From Deltaproteobacteria bacterium (GTDB taxonomy: Bacteria; JAUYMQ01), in the NCBI GenBank assembly GCA_030698575.1, contig JAUYMQ010000091.1:1-11767 (forward strand): a stretch of 11,767 nucleotides of DNA, written 5' to 3'. How positions within the stretch are numbered: the first letter of the stretch is position 1; every line of letters starts with the position of its first letter. Below the pieces are notes generated by a model. The model worked only from the letters and a program-made list of their open reading frames with translations, had not been told where the DNA came from and did not search any database. Shown one piece after another: positions 6,384 to 11,767 of this stretch. Position numbers and translations under genes: made by a program.

Positions 6384-7613
6384 ATGGCCAAGTCGGTTCT
6401 GGGCTCCGATCCTCTGGCGCGCATGAAGGCGCGATCGCCGAAGCTCATCGATGAGGTGGCGGGGGAGCGCCCTGGAAATGAAGCGCCGGAAGCCGAGGGG
6501 CTGCCCGCGGAGATCTTCGAGCGCGCCGTCGACGATCGCATCGCGACCTTCGAGAGGCGCATCAAGGCCAAGCTCAACCGCTTCGATTCGGAGATCGAGG
6601 AGGAAATCGGCCAGGCGCGCAATCTCGATCCGACCCTCGAGCGCCGTCTCGGCGAAGCGCTCCATCGGATCGAAGGCCGCTTCCAGAAGCTCGGCTCGCT
6701 CGTCGGCGAGCTCGAGGAGGAAGAGCGCCAGGGGCTGCTGGAATCGATCATCGCCTTCGGCGACGCGTTCGAACGCGCCTTCCGGCTCGACACCTACCGC
6801 CACTACCTGAACAACTTCGGAATGCGCGACAGGAATTACGACGTCGACGAATTCGGCGTGGAGGTGGATGCGCACGCGTCGATCCAGCCCCTCGTGGAGT
6901 TCCTGTTCCACAAGTGGTGGCGCGTCGAGGTCGAAGGTATCGAGAACATCCCGGACGAGGGAGCCGCGCTGCTCGTGGCGAACCACGCGGGGGTGCTCCC
7001 CTATGACGGCGCGATGATCACTTACGCCGTGGAGCATCTGCATCCCGCGAGGCGGCGCGCGCGGTTCCTCGCCGAGGACTGGTCGGCCGAGATCCCATTC
7101 GCGACAAGCCTCGTCACCCGGCTGGGTGGGGTGCGCGGCAGCCGTGAGAACGCCGAGAGGATACTGCGCGCAGGCGAGCTGGTGACGGTATTCCCCGAGG
7201 GCGTGAAGGGGTCGGGGAAGTACTATCACGAGCGTTACCGGCTACAGCGGTTCGGGCGCGGCGGGTTCGTGCGGATGTGCCTCGAGACGGGCGCCGCCAT
7301 CATCCCCGTCGCCGTTCTGGGGGCAGAGGAGGCCCACCCCGTGCTCTACAAGGTGAACTGGCTCGCGAACCTACTTCGCGTTCCGTTCTTCCCCGTGAGC
7401 CCGACCTTCCCGTTGCTCGGGCCGCTGGGCCTGATCCCGCTCCCCGCGAAATGGACCATCGTATTCGGGGAGCCGATCACGCTCGAGAAGCACGGCCCGA
7501 CCGACGGGACAAACGATTTTCTGGTGAGCCAGCTGAAGGAGCGCGTCCGGAACGCCATCCAGCAGATGCTCAATGAGCGGCTCGCCGAGCGCCGGTCCAC
7601 CTGGCTCGGATGA
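6384..7613 (+). CDS. PlsC-like lysophospholipid acyltransferase with coiled-coil N-terminal extension (second tandem copy)
   Basis: A 409-residue paralog of the preceding gene, 20 bases downstream, in the same operon. Motif I is NHAGVLPYD (His201, Asp208), FPEGVKG is at 270-276, and YRLQRFGRGG (285-294) and AAIIPVAVLG (304-313) follow. Residues 40-130 are strongly charged and predicted helical or coiled coil (for example IEEEIGQ and ELEEEERQ). The N-terminal peptide SVLGSDPLARM (4-14) is shared with the first copy, and the protein ends in RRSTWLG. The start ATG 6384 is preceded by AGGGA at suitable distance. Long regions align without gaps to the first copy, indicating tandem duplication followed by divergence; the two may form a heteromer or differ in acyl donor or acceptor. 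No terminator with a U tract is evident after the TGA. Family is certain; precise reaction is not. Confidence 0.92.
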   Translation: MAKSVLGSDPLARMKARSPKLIDEVAGERPGNEAPEAEGLPAEIFERAVDDRIATFERRIKAKLNRFDSEIEEEIGQARNLDPTLERRLGEALHRIEGRFQKLGSLVGELEEEERQGLLESIIAFGDAFERAFRLDTYRHYLNNFGMRDRNYDVDEFGVEVDAHASIQPLVEFLFHKWWRVEVEGIENIPDEGAALLVANHAGVLPYDGAMITYAVEHLHPARRRARFLAEDWSAEIPFATSLVTRLGGVRGSRENAERILRAGELVTVFPEGVKGSGKYYHERYRLQRFGRGGFVRMCLETGAAIIPVAVLGAEEAHPVLYKVNWLANLLRVPFFPVSPTFPLLGPLGLIPLPAKWTIVFGEPITLEKHGPTDGTNDFLVSQLKERVRNAIQQMLNERLAERRSTWLG

Positions 7614-7632
7614 TCCCGCCGGCCGGTCTGCC

Positions 7633-7656
7633 AACCAGGAAGTGATACCTCTGGTT
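7633..7656 (+). repeat. Inverted repeat AACCAG / CTGGTT after the acyltransferase operon
   Basis: Perfect 6-bp arms are separated by 12 bases, 20 bases past the acyltransferase stop. There is no U tract, so it may be a weak terminator hairpin or a regulator-binding dyad upstream of the peroxidase promoter. Confidence 0.3.
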
Positions 7657-7743
7657 ACACGATCTGGGCAAAAAACTTCCCATTTCGTTTGTGAAGAACT
7701 TGCACTGGCCGCGATTCTGTTGATTTGGCGGGCCACCCCGGCG

Positions 7744-7759
7744 TGGCCTGAAAATTGCA
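7744..7759 (+). promoter_or_regulatory. Candidate sigma-54 (RpoN) -24/-12 promoter of the peroxidase gene
   Basis: TGGCCTG-AAAA-TTGCA matches the sigma-54 consensus TGGCACG-N4-TTGCW at the invariant GG (-24) and GC (-12) with the required 10 bases between them. Transcription would begin near 7770, about 100 bases before ATG 7872. An inverted repeat (7731-7736 / 7743-7748) overlaps the -24 element. If correct, expression needs a bacterial enhancer-binding protein. Confidence 0.6.
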
Positions 7760-7871
7760 CTGTTTAGCTTGGCTTCGTCTGTCGTGAGGGGAAGTCGGCC
7801 ATCGAGAGGGGCCGTTTCACCGGCTGGTGGGTCCGGCCGCCAGGGCGCCGGGGGGCGATCAGGGAGCTTCC

Positions 7872-9545
7872 ATGTTGGATGCGTTTCAGATCCGGGTCCG
7901 TTTTCGGAAAGCCGGTCGTCTGCTGGTTGCCTCGGCGGGATTCATTTTCGCCGCCGCTCTCGTCACGCCCGCCCCGGCGGCGGCGGAGACCGAATTCCGC
8001 GCAATCGACGGGACGGGCAACAATCTGTCGAACTCCGCCTGGGGCTCCGCCGGCGACCAGCTGCTTCGGACGACCACGGTCGACTACGGTGACGGCGTAT
8101 GGACGCCGGCCGGCGCAGATAGGCCGAGCGCCCGCGAGATCAGCAACCTCGTCTGCGCCCAGGGCTCGCTCCTGCCCATCTCCGTTCCCGTGACGAGCTT
8201 CGTCTGGCAGTGGGGGCAGTTCCTCGATCACGACATCGACCTCACCGCGGGCGGCGCCCCGGCGGAACCCTTCGACATACCCGTGCCCCTGGGTGACCCC
8301 TACTTCGATCCCTTCGGGACCGGAACGCAGGTGATCGCGGTCGACCGCTCCGTCTACGATCCGGCTACGGGAACCGCCTCCGGCAACCCGCGGCAGCAGA
8401 TGAACCTGATCACGGCTTACATCGACGCGTCCAACGTCTACGGTTCCGATTCCGTTCGCGCCGCGGCGCTCAGAACGAACGACGGCACGGGGCGCCTGAA
8501 GACGAGCGCCGGTGATCTGCTCCCCTTCAACACCGGCGGTCTTCCCAACGCGGGCGGGACGAGCCCGAGCCTCTTCCTGGCCGGCGACGTGCGGGCGAAC
8601 GAGCAGGTGGGCCTCACGGCGCTGCACACGCTCTTCGTACGCGAGCACAACCGCGTCGCCGCGAGGATCCATCACCACGAGCCCGAGCTGTCTGACGACG
8701 AGATTTACGAACGGGCGCGGCGCATCGTGAGCGCCGAGATGCAGGTGATCACCTACAAGGAGTTCCTGCCGTACCTGCTGGGCCCCGGCGCGCTGGCCCC
8801 CTACACCGGCTACGATCCAGACGTCGATCCCGGGATCGGCAACATCTTCTCGACCGCTTCCTATCGCTTCGGCCACAGCATGCTTCCCGACGAGCTTCTC
8901 CGGCTCGACCAGAAGGGGGTGGACATCCCCCAGGGCAATCTGCCTCTCCGGAACGCCTTCTTCGCGCCCGGCGTGATCGTGAACGAAGGAGGGATCGATC
9001 CCCTTCTACGCGGGCTCGCCGCGCAGCGGCCACAGGAAGTCGACGCGATGCTCGTAGATGACATCCGGAACTTCCTCTTCGGGCCGCCCGGATCCGGCGG
9101 CTTCGACCTGGCCTCCCTCAATCTTCAGCGCGGCCGGGATCACGGGCTCCCGGGCTACAACCAGACCCGTGCCGACATGGGCCTGGCTCCGGCCGCCACC
9201 TTCGCGGACATCACTTCCGACCCGGCGCTCCAGGCGGCACTCCAGCAGGCCTACGGGACGGTGGATCAGGTGGAGGCCTGGGTGGGCGGGCTTTCCGAGG
9301 ATCACCTGCCCGGTGCGCTCGTCGGCGAGCTGGTCTTCACCGTGCTCAGGGAGCAGTTCGAAAGGCTGCGCGACGGGGATCGGTTCTGGTACGAGAATTC
9401 CTTCTCGAAGTCCGAGATCTCCCGGCTCGAGAAGACGCGGCTCTCGGACATCATCCGTCGCAACACCGGGATCGGGGGGGAGATCCAGAAGGACGTCTTC
9501 GTCCTGCGCGGCCAACATCTCCATCATCACGATCACGGCCACTGA
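7872..9545 (+). CDS. Secreted animal-type haem peroxidase (An_peroxidase family) with His-rich C-terminus
   Basis: A 557-residue exported haem peroxidase of the peroxidase-cyclooxygenase superfamily, related to myeloperoxidase and peroxinectin; it uses H2O2 to oxidise halides, phenols or tyrosine. The signal peptide runs to about residue 38 (basic RVRFRKAGR, hydrophobic core, APAAA then ETEF). The distal side is WQWGQFLDHDIDLT (112-125) with distal His120, Asp119 at the haem-ester position and Asp121 at the Ca position. LFVREHNRVA (254-263) supplies the conserved Arg and Glu. The proximal His335 is in YRFGHSML, and LNLQRGRDHGLPGYN (416-430) holds the Asn partner and family signature. Only one Cys (95) remains, so the disulfides of animal enzymes are absent. 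The last nine residues contain six His. ATG 7872 has GGGAG five bases upstream; the in-frame GTG 7827 would place residues before the signal peptide and is less likely. All haem-site residues look intact, so it should be active. Confidence 0.94.
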   Translation: MLDAFQIRVRFRKAGRLLVASAGFIFAAALVTPAPAAAETEFRAIDGTGNNLSNSAWGSAGDQLLRTTTVDYGDGVWTPAGADRPSAREISNLVCAQGSLLPISVPVTSFVWQWGQFLDHDIDLTAGGAPAEPFDIPVPLGDPYFDPFGTGTQVIAVDRSVYDPATGTASGNPRQQMNLITAYIDASNVYGSDSVRAAALRTNDGTGRLKTSAGDLLPFNTGGLPNAGGTSPSLFLAGDVRANEQVGLTALHTLFVREHNRVAARIHHHEPELSDDEIYERARRIVSAEMQVITYKEFLPYLLGPGALAPYTGYDPDVDPGIGNIFSTASYRFGHSMLPDELLRLDQKGVDIPQGNLPLRNAFFAPGVIVNEGGIDPLLRGLAAQRPQEVDAMLVDDIRNFLFGPPGSGGFDLASLNLQRGRDHGLPGYNQTRADMGLAPAATFADITSDPALQAALQQAYGTVDQVEAWVGGLSEDHLPGALVGELVFTVLREQFERLRDGDRFWYENSFSKSEISRLEKTRLSDIIRRNTGIGGEIQKDVFVLRGQHLHHHDHGH

Positions 9546-9595
9546 GCGCCCTGCAACGTTTACATCCCGAATAACGCTTCCCGCCAGATGTCACT

Positions 9596-9624
9596 TTGAC
9601 GCGACAGGACTCAGGGCCTAGGAT
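9596..9624 (+). promoter_or_regulatory. Candidate sigma-70-type promoter of the PAN-domain gene
   Basis: TTGACG (9596-9601, 5 of 6) is followed after 17 bases by TAGGAT (9619-9624, 4 of 6). The predicted start, about 9631, gives a leader of about 70 bases. It implies that the PAN gene can be expressed independently of the peroxidase. Pattern match only. Confidence 0.45.
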
Positions 9625-9700
9625 GGCTCCGGGTGGAGTTCCTGGCCGTTGGCCGCCCGATGATCGTCCGAGGTCCGCACCGTTTTAGGAGGGGGGAGAC

Positions 9701-10372
9701 ATGAATCCGCGAACACCGATCAGGAACGCAATCTGGGCCGTCACGATCCTGCTTGCCTTCGGAACGCTCGGAAGCAACGGGAGCTGCGCCGACATGGCGG
9801 GGCCGAATTACGGCCCCGGGAACCAGGGGGGCTACGGGCAGCCGGGCTCGGGAGGGGGCCAGACCTACAACCAGCCCACCTTCAACAATTACCGGGTCGA
9901 CTGGTGCCTCAACTGGGGGGCAAACTGCGGGGGACCCGCCGCGACGGAGTTTTGCCATCGTATGGGCTACTCGCAAGCCACGGCGTGGACCCAGGCCCAG
10001 AACATCGGGAGCTTCTCGCCCACCCTGTTGCTGGGCGACGGCGCCGTGTGCAACCAGCCGGGCTGCGACGGATTCGACAGCATCACCTGCACCAGTGGCG
10101 GAGCGCCTCCGGGCCAGGGGGGCGGCCAGCAGCAGGGTACCTTCTTCGAGGAGCCCGGCACCGACCGGCCGGGAATGAACTACCGGAACGTTGTTCTCAA
10201 CAACCCCGACCCCAAGAACTGCAAGAACCTCTGCCGGAAGGACGGGGCCGTCTGCCGTGCGTTCACCTATGTGAATCCCGGGGTGCAGGGGCCCCAGGCG
10301 CGCTGCTATCTGAAGAACGGGGTGCCGGCCCCGGTGGCCGACAACTGCTGCCACTCGGGCGTCAAAAAGTGA
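9701..10372 (+). CDS. Secreted Cys-rich protein with C-terminal PAN/Apple domain
   Basis: A 223-residue exported protein. A signal sequence (basic start, hydrophobic IWAVTILLAFGTLG) is followed by NGSC at 26-29, a poor lipobox, so a lipoprotein fate is possible but uncertain. Residues 33-64 are rich in Gly, Gln, Asn and Tyr (GPNYGPGNQGGYGQPG). A first six-Cys module (65-130: Cys69, 76, 85, 117, 122, 130; CLNWGANCGGPAATEFC) belongs to a recurring secreted-protein module that I cannot name. A Gly/Gln linker (133-146) leads to a PAN/Apple domain (148-221) with Cys174, 178, 185, 202, 216 and 217 and the hallmark CRAFTYVNPGVQGPQARCYLK. PAN domains bind proteins or carbohydrates, so an adhesive or matrix role is likely. 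The ribosome-binding site AGGAGG, eight bases before ATG 9701, is excellent. It lies downstream of the peroxidase and may share its extracellular setting. Confidence 0.87.
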   Translation: MNPRTPIRNAIWAVTILLAFGTLGSNGSCADMAGPNYGPGNQGGYGQPGSGGGQTYNQPTFNNYRVDWCLNWGANCGGPAATEFCHRMGYSQATAWTQAQNIGSFSPTLLLGDGAVCNQPGCDGFDSITCTSGGAPPGQGGGQQQGTFFEEPGTDRPGMNYRNVVLNNPDPKNCKNLCRKDGAVCRAFTYVNPGVQGPQARCYLKNGVPAPVADNCCHSGVKK

Positions 10373-10373
10373 G

Positions 10374-10934
10374 TCAGGCGTTCGACCGGCGCCCGGAGGT
10401 AAAACTTTCCGCCAATTCCGGCGGCGCCGGTTCGAGATCAACGCCGAGTGTTTCCAGGAAGCGCGCGATCAGCATGTAGTAACCGATGGTGATCACGAGT
10501 TCCGCGATCTCCTGGGATGAGAACCGACCGAGCGCCTCGGCGAAGATCGGATCGGAGACCCGGACCTGGCGGACGCACTCGTCTGTGAAGCGGACGACGA
10601 GGCCCGCCGCATCATCGAGCCCGCCCGGCGCCTCCTCGCGAATCGCCGCAATCTCGTCATCGGTCACGCCGACCGCCCTTCCGATCGCCTCGTGCTGTGT
10701 CCACTCGTAGTCCGCGCGGGAGAGCACGGCCACGCGGAGGATGGCAATCTCGCGAAGGCGGGCGTCGAGCCTCTGCCGTCCAAGCACCGATGCGCCGAGC
10801 CGCAAGAGGTCGGGCATGCAGGTAGGCGCCTGGAGCATCATGCGCATCACGTTGAGCTTGACCGGGAGCTTCTCGAACATCGCTCGGGCCTTCTCCGGCG
10901 CTTCCTGTGGATCGGGATAGGGTATCCTGGCCAA
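10374..10934 (-). CDS. Carboxymuconolactone decarboxylase (CMD/AhpD-like) family protein without CxxC
   Basis: A 186-residue all-helical protein of the CMD/AhpD-like superfamily. The core motif is REIAILRVAVLSRADYEWTQ then HEAIGRAVGVTDDEI (61-95), with the conserved YEW and His81; the family helix around LVITIGYYMLIARFLETLGVDLE (147-168) follows. The peroxidatic CxxC pair of true AhpD enzymes is missing (the only Cys are 39 and 120), so an alkylhydroperoxidase-type redox role is unlikely and a decarboxylase-like or unknown role more probable. The start is TTG (10934-10932), with a perfect AAGGAGG six bases upstream. It converges on the PAN gene with one base between the stop codons and is divergent from the sulfatase-like gene across 54 bases. 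Substrate unknown; many members are annotated only by family. Confidence 0.88.
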   Translation of the reverse strand: MARIPYPDPQEAPEKARAMFEKLPVKLNVMRMMLQAPTCMPDLLRLGASVLGRQRLDARLREIAILRVAVLSRADYEWTQHEAIGRAVGVTDDEIAAIREEAPGGLDDAAGLVVRFTDECVRQVRVSDPIFAEALGRFSSQEIAELVITIGYYMLIARFLETLGVDLEPAPPELAESFTSGRRSNA

Positions 10935-10988
10935 AGCTGTCCTCCTTGAGTTGTGGAATTTCAGGGATTTCCGGGAAGGAGAGCACGT
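10935..10988. promoter_or_regulatory. 54-bp divergent control region with two Shine-Dalgarno sequences and a central dyad
   Basis: The gap carries AAGGAGG for the minus-strand TTG start and AAGGAGA (10976-10982) for the plus-strand TTG start at 10989. Between them is GGAATTTCAGGGATTTCC (10955-10972), an imperfect dyad with near-matching ends GGAATT/ATTTCC. It is too short to hold two complete promoters plus leaders outside the genes, so promoters probably lie inside or overlap the neighbouring coding regions. Confidence 0.4.
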
Positions 10989-11767
10989 TTGAAACGCCTC
11001 TGCTTTCTTATCATGGCTTTCCTCTCAATGTTATCCCTCACGGGCTGCGGGGAGCGCCCCGCCCCCCGGCCCAACGTCATTCTCATCACCGTCGACACCC
11101 TGCGCGCCGATCGGCTCGGCTGCTACGGCAATTCCCTCGGCCTCACGCCGAGCATCGACGCGCTGGCGCGCCGGAGCGCGCGCTTCGCTGCCGCATACGC
11201 ATCAGCCCCCTCCACCTTTCCCTCCGTTGTTTCGCTGTTGACGGGAAACCATCCCGAGAGCAGTGGCGCCGTGAACAACTACGGCTTCCTGCCTCCGGAC
11301 GTCCCGACAATCGCCGGGCATCTTCGCGGGATGGGGTGGCGGACGGCGGCCGTCGTGAGCAACTACGTCCTCTCGGAGCGCGCGGGACTCGGCGCGGGGT
11401 TCGACCGCTACGACGCGACCTTTCCGCAGACCGAGGCGGTGTGGAAGAATCCGGAGCGCATCGCAGCCGAGACGCGATCCGCGGCGCTGGCGCTGGTCGA
11501 CTCGTTCGACCGGGGCAGTTCGCCGCTCTTCCTGTGGGTCCACTTCCAGGATCCGCACGGGCCCTACGTGCCGCCGGACGATCTCGCGGACCGCTACCTC
11601 GAAGCTGAGCGCGCCGCGCCCGACGGACAGGTTCTGTTGCCCCTTTCGAATAACGTCCGCGGGCTAGGGGGGATCCCGACCTATCAGGTGGTCGCGGGCC
11701 GCAGGCACGCCGCGGAGTACCGCGCCGCGTACGACGGCGAGGTGCGCTACGCGGACGCCGAGATCGG
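10989..11767 (+). CDS. Lipoprotein of the sulfatase / alkaline-phosphatase superfamily, 5' part (runs off window)
   Basis: About 259 N-terminal residues are present. The start TTG 10989 has AAGGAGA six bases upstream and gives a basic n-region (KR) and a perfect lipobox LTGC (17-20), so lipidation at Cys20 is expected; ATG 11013 would remove the charged end. VILITVDTLRADRLGCYG (30-47) is the sulfatase metal-binding start (Asp36), followed by LTPSIDALA, a nucleophile region ASAPSTFPSVVSLLTG (71-86), and FLWVHFQDPHGPYVPP further on. In formylglycine sulfatases the nucleophile motif is CxPxR; here the aligned residues are T-F-P-S-V (76-80), with Thr in place of Cys and Val in place of Arg. It could therefore be a phosphohydrolase or transferase that uses Thr, or an inactive enzyme, rather than an FGly sulfatase. 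The C-terminal metal ligands lie outside the window. Confidence 0.88.
   Translation, partial: MKRLCFLIMAFLSMLSLTGCGERPAPRPNVILITVDTLRADRLGCYGNSLGLTPSIDALARRSARFAAAYASAPSTFPSVVSLLTGNHPESSGAVNNYGFLPPDVPTIAGHLRGMGWRTAAVVSNYVLSERAGLGAGFDRYDATFPQTEAVWKNPERIAAETRSAALALVDSFDRGSSPLFLWVHFQDPHGPYVPPDDLADRYLEAERAAPDGQVLLPLSNNVRGLGGIPTYQVVAGRRHAAEYRAAYDGEVRYADAEI

Larger units (their letters stand above)
7614..7871 (+). other. 258-bp intergenic region with two dyads and a sigma-54-like promoter
   Basis: No gene is supported here. It contains the inverted repeat AACCAG (7633-7638) / CTGGTT (7651-7656). A relatively AT-rich stretch (about 7655-7730) could hold enhancer-binding sites. A second dyad GGCCAC/GTGGCC (7731-7748) overlaps the sigma-54-like box, and a leader of about 100 bases runs up to the peroxidase ATG. 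Confidence 0.5.

Noticed and set aside
10907-11608. Plus-strand open frame overlapping the sulfatase-like gene
   Set aside because: It is Arg/His/Ser-rich without motifs; the TTG 10989 frame has a lipobox and sulfatase-family motifs.
1-11767. CRISPR arrays, tRNA/rRNA genes, insertion sequences, phage genes
   Set aside because: No regularly spaced repeats, cloverleaf-like sequences, transposase motifs or terminal repeats were seen on reading both strands.

Overview
This is a GC-rich (roughly two-thirds G+C) bacterial chromosome segment with densely packed genes, frequent TTG starts and many exported or membrane proteins. Gene content (ParA beside PlsC-type acyltransferases, a bacterial animal-type haem peroxidase with a sigma-54-like promoter, a PAN-domain secreted protein, a lipoprotein sulfatase-fold enzyme) suggests a Myxococcota/Desulfobacterota-like or related environmental lineage. 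That placement is an inference from gene types and base composition, not a phylogenetic result.

Layout. At the left edge, on the minus strand, is the 5' part of a class II histone-deacetylase/acetoin-utilisation-like gene, interrupted by one in-frame TAA. A 137-bp divergent gap with back-to-back promoter-like elements separates it from a plus-strand pair: a PlsC-like acyltransferase paralog whose catalytic His is Arg (480-1556), and a multispanning ArnT/PMT-type glycosyltransferase (1561-2964). After a 318-bp gap comes a tight plus-strand operon (3283-7613): an extended SDR protein without a recognisable YxxxK, an orphan ParA ATPase, and two full-length paralogous PlsC-like acyltransferases with coiled-coil N-terminal extensions. 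This looks like the most unusual system in the window: a ParA positioning ATPase physically linked to membrane-lipid acyltransferases that share a short N-terminal peptide (LGxDPLxR) and an extreme C-terminal peptide (R-R/K-S-x-W-x-G).

Downstream, a 258-bp gap carries a good sigma-54 (-24/-12) match ahead of a secreted animal-type haem peroxidase with a His-rich tail (7872-9545). It is followed, with its own promoter-like sequence, by a secreted Cys-rich PAN/Apple protein (9701-10372). A minus-strand carboxymuconolactone-decarboxylase-family gene (10374-10934) converges on it with a 1-bp gap. That gene is divergent, across only 54 bp, from a lipoprotein of the sulfatase/alkaline-phosphatase superfamily that runs off the right edge (10989 onward) and has Thr where FGly sulfatases have Cys.

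How the genes may work together (inference): the left two thirds concern envelope lipid and glycan metabolism, possibly spatially organised by ParA. The right third concerns extracellular or periplasmic chemistry (peroxidase, adhesive PAN protein, lipoprotein hydrolase). No RNA genes, CRISPR arrays, insertion sequences or att sites were seen.
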